Shown here piece by piece: positions 45,881 to 57,495 of a DNA stretch of 64,000 nt (positions are counted from its first letter, which is position 1; every line of letters begins with the position of its first letter). The notes under the pieces were generated by a model that saw nothing but the letters and a program-made list of their open reading frames with translations, did not search any database and had not been told where the DNA came from. The translations under genes were made by a program, and so were the position numbers. This DNA comes from Spongilla lacustris (lineage: Eukaryota; Porifera; Demospongiae; Spongillida; Spongillidae): positions 1,130,084 to 1,194,083 of the forward strand of contig OX442428.1 in assembly GCA_949361645.1 (NCBI GenBank), read 5' to 3'.

Positions 45881-46766
45881 AAACAAGTTGCAAACCAGAT
45901 GTGATGCTGTTTAACAAATTAAGGTACATGAACACCAATGATGGTTGCAATATCGTTCAATGAATATTCCCTGCAACCATGCCAAAAAAAAGGGGAAAAA
46001 AGAAACAAAAACCACAATTTTTAAGTAAAAGTAGGGACAGTATATGGTTTCAACTTTTAAACTATATTTTCAAACATTGGGAGTATCAATATAGGCCCAC
46101 GTGCCTATCATCGCACATAATAAAACTTACTAATGAGGTGAGGTGGATTCACCAGCTGAACCATGCCCACCTCTGGACTATGGTGCTAGCTTTCAGATAC
46201 CCTTAACTTGGAGGTGGGGTGGATTCAGGAATGGGAGATGGAGATGACAATTGAATTCCGGTTGTACATATTTCCCACTTATGCACAGGTGCATTGCATG
46301 GCATGAAGCCTTTACGTTAAAAAAAAAAAGCATTCTGTGTAATTAAAGTGTATGCAATATTAGAAACAAGGCAATTATGTCGTGTTTGCAATTTTGATGT
46401 GTCATGTTAGTGATGATGTCATGCACTAGGTATACATCATACTACCATACAAGGGGTTAACAAAACCCCTTAGCGTAAAAAACTGTCCTGGGATTGAGTG
46501 TCCAAACTGGTAAAAACCAGGGTTCTGTCGAACAAAGCGCCATGTTGAAGCAATGAATCTAATTATATAATTCAACATGGATTTTGTTCGACAGTACCAA
46601 GACAGAGCCATATGGTTTTAACACTGCATGTGTATATGTGCATGCATGTTTGTATGTTATGTGTACAGCATGTATTATGTGTGCACATGTACATAAGTGT
46701 ACCTCTGCCTGCAACTGCCAAATGTTGTTGTTTGCTAGTCATCTCCACTCTACTTGCACTCTTCAG
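45881..46766. other. No gene recognised
   Basis: AT-rich spacer. Around 46460-46620 two inverted TTTGTCGAAC/GTTCGACA-like motifs flank about 90 bp, perhaps a small foldback. Confidence 0.5.
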
Positions 46767-47066
46767 CTAGTGGTCAAGAAGTCCTCCCAAGATGAGCTGC
46801 CCTCCTGTTCCACCATGTCCTTCGACTCTGCTAGGGCTAATAACTATATGGGAACGGGTGTGGTAGTGTGTGGGTGTGGTAGTGTGTGAGTGTGGTGGTG
46901 TGTGGGTGGGGTAGTGTGAAGGTGAGCATGGTAAAGGGAGAAGTAGTAGTGGGTAAGTCATTAGAAAGGTGGGCGTGCTGTTGCGCAGGTGGGTGTTCAC
47001 ATGTAAAATCTTACTTCAGTTAGGAAGACACGTGTTCGCAGCATTCTTGATCTGTTCCGTGTCAGG
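46767..47066 (+). other. Two candidate exons, unassigned
   Basis: CTTCAG then an open stretch from 46767 reading VVKKSSQDELPSCSTMSFDS to a GTGTGG donor near 46857, and TACTTCAG then 47021-47066 reading RKTRVRSILDLFRVR to GTAGGC. Exon-like spacing and codon use, but no family recognised and no further exons found. Confidence 0.25.
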
Positions 47067-48089
47067 GTAGGCTGGGGAGGATATTATAATCATGAGTAGA
47101 AGATTGTTTGTTTTCTGTACATACAATGCTACAAATATGGTATAAGCAGCTCGATGTGTGTGTAGTTATGGTATGTGTATGTGGTACATGTGTAGGGTAG
47201 GATACAGAGTGTATTAGTTGGTATCTATTTGAAGCACACTGCCTTCCTCTTGTAGATAGACTTGGTATCATTCTTTACATGTACATCTTCTCCAGTTCAT
47301 GTACAGCTGTAACAGACTGTGTTCCAACAGAGCACCAAGCTCCCAAGGCCCTGGGTGTGGTCTGCCTCATTCTCCCTGTCCCGTAAAAAATAGAGGCAAA
47401 ACCTGCACCAAACTATCTTGAGCTACAAGGTCATCCAGAGGCGTCGAAGTGGTCACCACACAAGGAAGGCTAAGATGATGGGAATGGTTCTACAATCTAA
47501 GACAGTAGTAGAGGAGGTAAATTCCAACTTTCTGATGTAGTTTTCATATGGCACAAGAAACAAAGGGAGACTCAGTTAGACCTTGACCAAAGATTAGTGC
47601 TGTCATGTGATTCACTTCCAGTGATGAGCATTGATGCTGAGTTCCTGCAGTGTGCAGCTGATGGTCTCAGTAGAAGCACCCAAAGGAGGTCTTGTTGCCA
47701 GGAGACGTGGTGTTCACACTTGAGGACTGCCCTGTGAAAGTAACCTCAATCAGAGCTTGGACAGCTAAGGACCCCATAAGGGCAATATTAGCTGGATCAG
47801 TCCTAGGTGGTGAGTTATGACCATACCAGCGAAGTGCTATGCAATGCAGTGTGCTCATGTGGTACAGTTTTAACATCAAGGGCAAACTTCTCACTAGGCA
47901 GTAGAAAGCAGTAGTGATCTCATCAGACATGTGTTTTTTTCCCCTGTTCTCAACCTTCCACAACTTCCCTGCCATTCCATAACCTAGATGTGATCTTCTG
48001 GGGTGTCCTAACGTTCCTGTGCAGCACGGAGCTACCATCACTAAGGGACTGCACAAGCCTCTTCTGAACTGTGGTGCAGGATGGCACAT

Positions 48090-48560
48090 AGGAGTTGAGG
48101 GAACACCTGTGGTGTTGGATGACACAAAGGTGCTGAGGAGACACCTGTGGTACTGGATGACACAAAGGAGTTGAGGAGACACCTGTGGTGAAGGATGACA
48201 CTAAGGTGCTGAGGAGACACGTGTGGTGCTGGATGACACTAAGGTGCTAAGGAGACACTTGTGGTGCTGGATGGCACATAGGAGAGCTGAGGGAACACCT
48301 GTGGTGCTGGATAACACAGAAGCTGAGGAGGCACCTGTGGTGCTGGATTGCTGGATGACTAAGGTGCTAAGGAGACACGTGTGGTGCAGGATGACACTAA
48401 GGTGCTGAGGAGACACCTGTGGTGCTGGATGGCACATAGGAGAGCTGAGGGAACACCTGTGGTGCTGGATGACATTAAGGTGCTAAGGAGACACCTGTGG
48501 TGCTGGATGGCACAAAGGTGCTGAAGGTGCTGAGGAGACACCTGTGGTGCAGGATGGCAC
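48090..48560. repeat. About 41-bp minisatellite
   Basis: Variable units built from GGTGCTGAGGAGACACCTGT and GGTGCTGGATGGCACA, at least ten copies with insertions such as CATAGGAGAGCTGAGGGAA. Confidence 0.9.
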
Positions 48561-48711
48561 ATAGTAAGCCTCTTCTACCTCATCCAAGGGTCTAAAATTA
48601 GATATGGTATTGATATCATAATTCCAATCAATGCCCCCCCTCACCCCGCGCATGCGTAATATACATACTCATACACAATGTCCACTACTACATCCTCCTT
48701 TCTTAGAGTGT

Positions 48712-49545
48712 TCACCATCCATAACGATCAGGGGGTCTAGACCACCTTCCACTTCGAGTCTGAACACCAGTAGTACATCCTCTTGGGGGCACATCCAGTT
48801 CTCTGTGATCTTCTGTTAGTTCCTCTTCGACAGTCGGAGTAATATTTTCAATCTGAGTTTCTTCTGTGTCATCTTGCTCCTCCTCAATAGCATGATTCTC
48901 AGCATATTTCTCCTTCTCTTCTGTACCTGTACTCTTATCATCTGAGATTACGATCTCACCATTTTTATCATCACTCTCCTTGGGTAGTTGGATCAGGTGT
49001 CTTCTATTTCTTCAAAACTCTCCCCCTGGGGTGTGTACCACATATGACCTTGGGGCAATCTCTTCAATCACTTTCCCTTCCGCCTGGCGATCCTTTATCC
49101 ACACAGTGTCTCCTGGGTACAGTTCTGGCAACTCATAGACTCCATGGTGTGAATTGAAATTCTTCTTTTGCTTAGTCTTTACCTCGTTGTCTTCCTGCTG
49201 CACAACTTTGATGTCAGGTACCTTAGGGATGTGTTCTTTCCTCACCAAAGGCAGAGTGGTTCTAAGCTTTCTGCTCATCAGAAGTTCTGCTGGACTGAAT
49301 CCACACTTAAGTGGTGTTGATCTATAAGCAAGCAATGCCATGCTCGGATCGGAAGCTTTGTTTAACAATGCTTTGATGGTTTTGACTGCACGCTCTGCCT
49401 CCCCATTGCTTTGAGGGTACAGAGGGCTGCTCGTGATATGATGAAAACCATATTCATGACTAAAAAGCTGGAAGAGTTTTGAACTGAGGTAGAAGTGGAA
49501 TTGCTACTCTTCTTGGAGTAGTAACTGCAAATGGTTTTGCTCCTT
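48712..49545 (-). pseudogene. Integrase C-terminal remnant of second gypsy element
   Basis: Frameshifted minus-strand remnant. It opens with the end of the integrase core (HEYGFHHITSSPLYPQSNGE, AERAVKTIKALLNKA), then STPLKCGFSPAELLMSRKLR, a GDTVWIKDRQ module and, after another frame change, an acidic tail ending TRSGRWSRPPDRYGW and a stop at 48712-48714. Joins the protease region directly at about 49545. Confidence 0.85.
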
Positions 49546-50802
49546 CTTCCAGGCATATTGTGTAGTCCCCTTCAAGCTTTCCCAGTCCCTCAAAAAGGTT
49601 TGGGTGTACTGCTGCACAATTTGTTCTGTGTTAGAGTTCATCACTGTATTCACCCGTTTCAGAAGCCCAAGGGATTCTATTGCTGGCCATCCTAACAACG
49701 GAAGATGTGCTCCAGGAACTACATACACCTCGTCCCTAACTTCTGTATCTCCATGTCTCAACTTCCCAATAAACCAGCCTTGCACAGGTAGACGTTCTGA
49801 GTTGGGTCCATGCAGTATTTTTGTTGCAGGCTGTAATGGACCAACACATTTGTGCATCTTCTCAAACAGGGTTGATGATATCACTGTTACATCTGCTCCT
49901 GTATCTAGCTTGAAGTGTATTGGTTTATCATTGAGCAGGAGTGTTTGTCTCCAGGGATCACCTTTCGTCTGCTGCTTGTCAGTGAGAGTTCCCAAAAATA
50001 TTCCTTTAATGTTGCTGTGCGTCTTTGAGGAACGACACACATTTCTAAGATGTCCCTGCTTGCCACACCCATAACATGTTGCATTCTTGGCTGGACATTG
50101 TTCTCGACTATGTGCATGTGGGTTGCCACACCACAAACAGGACTTGGAGTCAATACTTTTGTGACCACGACCAATCTGGCCCACTTGTTCTTTTCCACTT
50201 TCTGGTTGTGATTTATGCTGATGACAAACCACAGCTACTTGTTCTGCAACTTGTGCCTGAGAATAATCCCGAAGGATTGACTGATGCTGTTTGATAGCTT
50301 CACTGTTACGAACTGCAGTCACAGCCTTCTCGAGGGTGAGGTCTGCATCCAACTGTAGCTTTTCCGAGAGTGCAGCATTGAGTATGCCCACAACAATCCT
50401 ATCCCTTATCAACTCATCCCTTAGCGATGTGTAGTTACAGTGTTCTGATAAGCGGTAGAGATCAGTGATAAATGCGTCCACTGGCTCACCCTCTTCTTGT
50501 TTCCTTCTGTTGAACTTCGCTCGTTCAAAAATCACGTTTCTCCGTTTGATGAAGTGAGAATCGAACTTTCCCTTTACAACCTCATACTTCTTGGAGTCAG
50601 TCTCAGACAGTTGGAAAGAGTACAAAATGTCGTCCGCTTCACTTCCCATGGTGTAGATAAGCGTATTTACCTGGCTCACCCCATCTTTCTTGTGTAGGTC
50701 GGAGGCTAGACAGAACCGTTCGAAGCGCTTGATCCATTTTGGCCACTCCTCCGGACGGCTGAATGTAAATGGTTCGGGTGGCGACACTTGATAAGTTGCC
50801 AT
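49504..50802 (-). pseudogene. Gag and protease of second gypsy element
   Basis: The frame from the ATG at 50802 (MATYQVSPPEPFTF; in-frame codons upstream overlap the primer site and LTR) encodes a capsid (WPKWIKRFERFCLASDL), two zinc knuckles (CLWCGNPHAHSREQC and CYGCGKQGHLRNVC) and a retropepsin with the canonical FKLDTGADVTVIS. It runs out at 49504-49506 shortly after the protease, where RT should begin. Gag and protease look intact; the polymerase is gone. Confidence 0.9.
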
Positions 50803-51391
50803 TTTCAAATCAATAACATAAAACCGCTGCCACCATGTAGCGTTACCGTAAGGCTCAAACTTAGGTTGACTCACGCAGCTAATCTACTCTAAGATATCAT
50901 AATTCCAATCAATGCCCCCCCTCACCCCGCGCATGCGTAATATCGGGACCTACGTTAGTACAGTCTGCCCTCCTTATAAGCACACCACTTTATAAGCTCA
51001 TTCCCTCCTTATAAGCTCAGGGGTGTGTACCTAAACTAATTCATAACCCACAGTGTATATTGCATGTAACTTGAAAGCTACCACAGTGTATACTGCATTT
51101 AAGATGAAAGCTAACAGTGCATACCGTGTGAAAGCTAACAAGCTAATTCGACTTTCGTGTTCCATCATGGGATTATGTATGCGCCGCATAATGATAAGAA
51201 AGGGTACCATTGTACAGCGCTTTAATATGCGGCTGAACAAAGACAGGACAATTGCGCACAGTCAGCGCATATAAACTAGCACAAGAAACTTTATTGTGTG
51301 CACAAAGGCGCATTCGTTCCGCTTTCAATCGTCCCATGCGTGCTCAGAGTTTGTTTGCATAATGCTTTATATGTACATGCTGCCATAGGCC

Positions 51392-53575
51392 ATGTCGGAG
51401 GCACGCGCACAATCGACTGCGAAAGCCAGGAACAAGCTCACGGTGGACGAGAAATGCAAGCTTGCGCGTAGGAAAGTCTCCACGGGTGACTCTGACGAGA
51501 AAGTTGCTGCGTGGTTTAGCCAAATCTCGGGGAAGCATATCTGTCGGACAGTGGTCGGGAAAGCAGTGCGTGCTGGATTCCACGATCTGAGCCCTTACGA
51601 ACCAGAGAAAGATAGGTGTAGGAGGCGTGCCCCAATGTGACCTCTACTAGATGAGGGGCTTTTTTCTTGGTTTAAAAGGTAAAAGATTATTGTCATACAG
51701 TTTGAATGTATAAACTGATTAGTCCACATACTCTCCAGCGTACGTGAGCGCAACGGAATGCTTTCAGATGCTCTGATGCTGTCAAAGGCATCAGAATTGG
51801 CCATGCACCTGCAAATTGATCGACGAGGAGCTGTAGCTTCTATAAGTGCTTCATCTGGAGTCGCTCCTCTTACATCTGGAGACACTGCATTCCATTATTT
51901 TCAGCCACACCCCTGTCTTTAGCAGCCACTCCTTCAGCAGTCACTTCCACATCAGCAGCCACACCCACATCTGCAACCACACCTCCAGCCGTCCTTCCAT
52001 CTACCTCTTCTGCAAGCGTAATGCCAGATGATGATCACACTGTTGATGTACTTAGCCATGGTTGGCTAGCCAAATGGAAAAAACGTCATGGTGTCTTTTC
52101 TGTGCACCTTCACGGGGAAGCTGGTGGTGCTGACCAGCAAGGTGTGGCTAGAGCCCAGAGGGAGCTGCCTGATATTCTGAGCCACTACAGACCAGATGAC
52201 ATCTTCAATTTTGATGAGACAGGTTTATACTATACAGACAGGCAGTGAGTGATATGTTCCAATAAATAGCGAGATGAATAGGTTAATTTTATGTACATGT
52301 AGTGAAAGAAACTTTTGAATTACTTTAGCCTGATCGTACACTCACCACAACTACTGATGTGAGAGGCTTTACGAAAGTAAAAGATCGCATAACAGTGGGC
52401 CTAGCTGTTACCGTATGTGGAACTGAGCGCCTTAAACCCATTGTGATTCATAAATACAAGCGGCCCCGCTGTTTTGGGAAAAGCTTCAACCCTGATATTG
52501 TGGTGTCCTATTATAGTAATAAGAAGGCTTGGATGCGTAGTGAGGTAAGCACACGCATGTTGAGCTTCAGGTTACTTTATAATTCATACTCACTGCGGTT
52601 TTCTGCAGGTTTTCACTGATTGGTCTAAGAGTGTGAACGAGCAATTTATATCGCAACAGCGTCACTGCTTGATGTTGCTGGACAATGCCAGTTCACATGG
52701 TGTGGCAGATACAGTACCTACAAAAGTGGGCAGCTTTGATGCCTTTAGGTTGAGCAATCTTTTGCTCCTTTTTCTGGCACCGAACTGCACGTCAGTTGTG
52801 CAGCCCTTGGACCAAGGTATCATTGCTGCCTTTAAGGCCCACTACAAAGGCAAGCTGGCTCGTTACATGGTCCAACAGTATGACAATGATCCCAGTCAGG
52901 ATCTACAGGCACTGTCACTTAAAGCCAATCTTAAGCAGGTCTGTCTTTGTTTACTTGTTGTATAGGTTTTTGCACTGATGTGCTCTTACATGTACCTACA
53001 ATATCTTCTTCACTCTTGACACATTCAGGCCATTATTTGGCTTGTAGCTGCCTGGCAGGACATCTCGGCAACAACTGTATTGAACTGTTGATGCAAGTCA
53101 GGGGTTCTGCCTGAAACTTGGATCAGGCAAATGAGACCAGACAGAGCAGCACTGATGGCAGCAGATGCTGGAGAAAGTTCCCAACTAAGGGAGATAGCTG
53201 CTGTAATCACATGCAAGGTTGCCTGTTGAACCGGGAGTGACCCGAATGGCAGCACTTGATTGGGTAATGGATCCTGGAGAAAGGGAGACAGAAGGGGAGG
53301 AGACAATGGCAGAAATTGCAGCAAGGCTATTGGGTCAAACAACTTCACATACAGGTTTTGATGGAGGTGAAGAAGAAACTCAAGACTCCTACAAACTGTA
53401 AAAGTGTAGATACACTGTTCTTTGCCTCAGTCAATGCATTGACTGAGGCAAAGAACAGTGTATCTACACTTTTACAGTTTGTAGGAGATAATTTTGGCAT
53501 CTTTTCAGAGGAGGATTTTAGGCATCTGGTGTGTTTACAGGACAAAATGCAGTTCAATGTGTTTGACGCGTAATT
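51392..53575 (+). pseudogene. Tigger-type transposase with introns
   Basis: Begins MSEARAQSTAKARNKLTVDE, a psq-type helix-turn-helix region (to about 51608). After a GTGTAG donor, an exon from 51739 continues, and a second CENPB-type helix-turn-helix (SHGWLAKWKKRHGV) lies near 52053. The DDD catalytic region follows: first Asp in IFNFDETGLYY, second in LMLLDNASSH, third in VQPLDQGIIAAFKAHYK. Introns are seen at 52545-52608 and after 52938, with exon AIIWLVAAWQDIS resuming at 53030. One frame change near 51919 and an unclear junction at about 52244 make full function doubtful. TIGD/jerky family proteins are the closest relatives. Confidence 0.85.
53386..53487. repeat. Perfect 102-bp palindrome in transposase 3' end
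   Basis: Two 51-bp arms (left starting CTCCTACAAACTGTAAAAGT) meet without spacer at 53436/53437. Both strands therefore encode the same peptide containing TLFFASVNALTEAKNS. Inverted duplication of coding sequence. Confidence 0.92.
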
Positions 53576-54319
53576 AAATTCATAATGTTATTGTAGGTAC
53601 ACGCAAAAAAACAACATTCGTTATAAGCTCAAATTCCTTATAAGCTCAGGGAACAAACATGGAGCTTATAAGGAGGGCAGACTGTAGGTCCTATGTAGGA
53701 TTTGAAGTGTCATGAATACGATTAGCAAAACACCAGATTCCATTATTGCCGATGCGCCGTAGAATCAGTTGGAATTTAGTGAGCGTATTTGGATACAGCC
53801 GTCGAATATACAGTGTAGTATAACTGCCGACGTTTAGAAAGCTCGGACAACAGAGATAACGCTCACTCGTTCCCACCCTCGAACCTTAAAAAAAGTTTCT
53901 CCTAATTCTTCTTCTTCTTCTTCTTCCGGATCTGATAAGATAAGATTCACTCGGATAAGAGGTTTATTGCGCTGTATCTTTGTCACGATTGAAGCGTAAT
54001 GTTAGCCGTTATGCGGAAGCACTAGAACCAATAAGTTAGAAACTTACTGCCGAGTTGGATTTGTTTTATTATTTTCGTAAGAGGAGTGAAGCTTGACACA
54101 ATTTCGATCTTTAGCTACTTAATTATGTTAGCAATAGCAACTTAATTATGTTAGCAATAGCCCACAACAGATTTATCGGCCCGTGGAAGACATAAAAGTT
54201 AGGATAGTAAACCCTTGCTTGTGGTTGAACACGTTCTATATAGTGCTCTACAGTTACTATATTTTAATATAGGCACGTTTGTTCCAAATGCTTGACGCGT
54301 CTGGTTTGTTTTCTTCAAA

Positions 54320-55085
54320 ATGCCGTCACGTCGATCGCGAAGAGAAAAGAATCGTGCTAAGAAGATTGCCAAGTTAAATGATGACAGTTGTGCTGACGAG
54401 TCGCAAGATATTGAATGTGAGGAGCGCGACAGTTTTCACGAAGCGCATGAAAAAAAAGAAGGCTTGCGACAGGAAGCACTACAAAGCCAATTCTGAAAGT
54501 AAGAAGGAGAGCGCAAAGGCCCAATACTGGCTTGATCCGGAAACCAAGAAGGAGAGCGCGATAGCCCAATACTGGCTTGATCCGGAAACCAAGAAGGAGA
54601 GCGCGAAGGCCCAATACTGGCTTGATCCGGAAACCAAGAAGGAGAGCGCGAAGGCCCAATACTGGCTTGATCCGGAAACCAAGAAGGAGAGCGCGAAGGC
54701 CCAATACTGGCTTGATCCGGAAACCAAGAAGGAGAGCGCGAAGGCCCAATACTGGCTTGATCCGGAAAGTATGCACAGCAAAAAAACGCATCAAATCAAT
54801 TATTGATTCCACAACGGATTTTTAAATCAATTGTTAAATCAACGCATGATTGGATAGTAAAAATCAAGTGCACTTGATTTTACTATGAAATCAATTGTGA
54901 ATCAATAATTGATTTGACGCGTTTTTTTTGCTGTGATGAAAGAAAGCGCGAAGGCTCACTACGATCAAAATCGAGAACTGATTTTAGCCTCCAAACAAGC
55001 TCAATATCAGAACGAGAAATGCTTTCATTTATGGCCATTGATACCGAGGACGAATCAGAGCCTCATCATCCTGCTTATTCGCCAA
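54320..55085 (+). pseudogene. 45-bp-repeat ORF, lysine/glutamate-rich repeat protein
   Basis: Starts MPSRRSRREKNRAKKIAKLN; after about 45 codons an A8 run (54447-54454) changes frame into a segment with six 15-residue repeats of KKESAKAQYWLDPET (54490-54770), nearly identical at the DNA level. A 162-bp MITE interrupts, and the repeat continues at 54939 (KESAKAHYDQNRE) to a stop at about 55085. Tandem short repeats of this style occur at the N-terminus of mobile-element proteins in sponges and cnidarians, as I recall; here no helicase or nuclease domain follows. Confidence 0.6.
54771..54938. mobile_element. 162-bp MITE, CACAGCAAAAA ends
   Basis: 54774-54935, with inverted ends CACAGCAAAAAAACGC and GCGTTTTTTTTGCTGTG-type, and inverted ATCAATTATTGATT motifs inside. 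ATG is present on each side (54771-54773, 54936-54938), a likely 3-bp target duplication. CACAG ends again point to the CMC group. Confidence 0.85.
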
Positions 55086-55997
55086 TAACGCTATCACCCG
55101 CACCCAGGTCCAAACCTACCAACCCAACTCCGCACCCGCCAACCGCAGACCCAGAGTGGCCAGACTCAGTAGCCCAGGCAAGTGTTATTTATCTTAATCC
55201 TTATACCGGCATAACCATGCAGTCAAACCTTTCTGCAGGCCCAACTGATCCTTCCACATGAACCAGCTGCAGCACAGCCGCAAACCATCATCACAGCAGC
55301 CCAACTGATCCCTCCACATGAACCAGCTACAACCCAGTCGCAAACTGTCATCACAGCAACTAGCGCTTTTATCGTACCCGGGGCCGGGGTTCCACCCATA
55401 CCACCGCGCCCAGTACCCCGGCCAACCGCTATACCCGCGGCACCACGCTCAGCAATATTCTCCCCTGTCCCTCAATCTTCCGCACAGAGAGGATGAGGAC
55501 GAGGACGAGGGCGCAGACGCAGGCCATATGAAAAATTTTCATTTATATATTCTAAAAACACAACAGTATACTATCACTAACATAATTTACACTTACGTTC
55601 TTTATTCTTTAATCCTGGTAAATTATACATGATCATCACTCAACATGTTTATATATATAAGTATAATAATAATTACGTTTTAAATAAGACGAAGGCCAGG
55701 ACTATCCTAAGCCTATATACAACTTCAAGCCAGGAAAACTGAAAACGAATAAACATTCAGGACAACATTCAAACAAGCACGAGATACGTACCGCGAAATA
55801 TTTTACTCAAGCACATGAAGCAAAGAAGGCCCACGACCACTTATGCAAATGATCCAGAAAGTAACGAGTCTTATATGAAAACGCTAGGAGGCTCATTTCA
55901 AAAATGACAATCATGAGCCTTGGAAACCCAACAGAAAAAAGGAAGAGATTAGTACTCCCTGTATAGCGTTTTAAGACACAAAAAAAAAATCAATAAA

Positions 55998-56315
55998 ACA
56001 AGATATAAAAATTTAATATAAATAAATTGTAGATGTAGGATTTCTTTTAAAGTACCAAATTGTGTAAAAAGTAAGGAAACAAGGGATTCCGGAATTAATT
56101 TATACAATTATGAATCTATAATTATTAGATACCTACATTTAGCATATAGCCCCCTTTTATTCTGTGCATGCTAAATGTAGCTATCTAATAATTATAGATT
56201 CATAATTGTATAAATTAATTCCGGAATCTCTTGTTTCCTTACTTTTTACACAATTTGGTACTTTAAAAGAAATCCTACATCTACAATTTATTTATATTAA
56301 ATTTTTATATCTTGT
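55998..56315. mobile_element. 318-bp palindromic MITE
   Basis: Arms of about 145 bp starting ACAAGATATAAAAATTTAAT with a short loop around 56147-56172. The right arm ends exactly at the boundary where the split LTR resumes. Confidence 0.88.
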
Positions 56316-56345
56316 ACATACTCATACACAATGTCCACTACTACA

Positions 56346-57272
56346 GCTGCCACTATCTCTCACCTTCCAATGCTACGCATGTCATTTGCTTTTAAATACA
56401 CCTATCTTGGTACCCGACAAGCGATCCAGCCTTGAAGAGGCTTTAGAATGCAATAAGGATCAGATTGAGGCAGCACTAATAGTTATAGTTAGTGGAGAAG
56501 GACCAGAAGGGCATACAAAAGTGACAATCCATATTGATTGATCAATAATCAAAGAGGAGGTATGACCGTATGGGGAAAACTGTCCGAAGCGTACTTTTGA
56601 AAGTGAAAGGCTCAATTGGTGAAACAAGCATGTTGGTAGATACACAGGCTCTGTTATCACAATGGCTTCCAAGCATGGATATGTAGACAAGGGAAGCATA
56701 GTGTGGTGGATGAGCTGTACTTCAAAGGGTTGGTTATTGGTGAGTTGTGGCTTATTTGTATTAAGGTATGATGTGTAATATATGCCACTACAATCTTCAT
56801 GCTCTGTGGCCAAAGCTGCTATTGTTGCTGTCATTGTCCCTATTATCTGCGGCATGTGAATAAGGCCAATTTTGGATGACCATTAGATCATCTCTGGTAG
56901 TGGGACACTCCAAATCAGTAGTATCTTAGCTCTCCACGAGTTCCAGGTGAGGCTATGCAGGTAATCTACAATAATATAAATTAATTGTTCTTAAGTTAAT
57001 CCTTTGCCATGTATCACATTTTCCCTTTCTCCCCTTTGTGACATTCTCTACCATAAAAGCAGCTTGTGTTTTAAGTGAATCTAAGCAACTCTAACCACTT
57101 TAGCATTGCAGGAAAGAAATGGTACCTAAAAATAACAACAGCAGTAGAGATATGGTCCTTTAAATGCAAGTATTTTCCACACAATGGGAATACTTTATGG
57201 TTTGTCATAACTCATTTATGGCATTTAGGAGATACTAGGAATCGACTAGCTACTTGCACTATATCACTGATA
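56346..57272. other. No gene recognised
   Basis: Spacer sequence between the split LTR and a minisatellite; short frames have no motif. Confidence 0.5.
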
Positions 57273-57495
57273 TATGCAGGTACACGTCACTGATATACAC
57301 ATGTACACATCACTGATATACACATGTACACGTCACTGATATACACATGTACACGTCACTGATATACACATGTACACGTCACTGATATACACATGTACAC
57401 ATCACTGATATACACATGTACACATCACTGATATACGCATGTACACATCACTGATATACACATGTACACGTCACTGATATACACATGTACACAAC
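57273..57495. repeat. 23-bp minisatellite, about ten units
   Basis: Unit CACTGATATACACATGTACA plus CGT, with CAT and CGC variants. Confidence 0.95.

Larger units (their letters stand above)
50959..53686 (+). mobile_element. Tigger/pogo element with TA target duplication
   Basis: 2724-bp element at 50961-53684 with a TA on each side. Inverted repeats are identical over 21 bp, starting CAGTCTGCCCTCCTTATAAG. CTTATAAGCTCA motifs recur in both subterminal regions. A transposase gene with introns lies inside. Confidence 0.95.
50943..56314. mobile_element. 5.4-kb composite insertion splitting the 5' LTR
   Basis: The intact 3' LTR reads GCGTAATATACATACTC; at the 5' LTR this is interrupted after GCGTAATA (50942) and resumes at TACATACTC (56315). 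The insert starts TCGGGACCTACG and ends TATATCTTG, with no target duplication beyond the host A/T. It contains the Tigger element, the 45-bp-repeat ORF and two MITEs. A Helitron-type insertion between A and T would fit the 5' TC, but the 3' end lacks a CTRR; class is open. Confidence 0.55.
48616..56345 (-). mobile_element. Second Ty3/gypsy element, deleted and split by insertions
   Basis: Minus-strand element. The 3' LTR begins at 48692 (TGTAGTAGTGGAC) directly after a polypurine tract (AAGAAAGGAGGA) and is truncated at about 48615. The 5' LTR is in two pieces: 56345-56315, identical to the first 31 bases of the 3' LTR, and 50942-50836, which shares the ATTACGCATGCGCGGGGTGA core. LTR pieces sum to 138 bp. 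A primer-binding site TGGTGGCAGCGG starts at 50835. RT, RNase H and most of integrase are deleted. Confidence 0.8.

Noticed and set aside
47667..48182. 171-codon minus-strand frame ending GNKTSFGCFY
   Set aside because: Its beginning is inside the 41-bp minisatellite and the remainder shows no motif or splice support.
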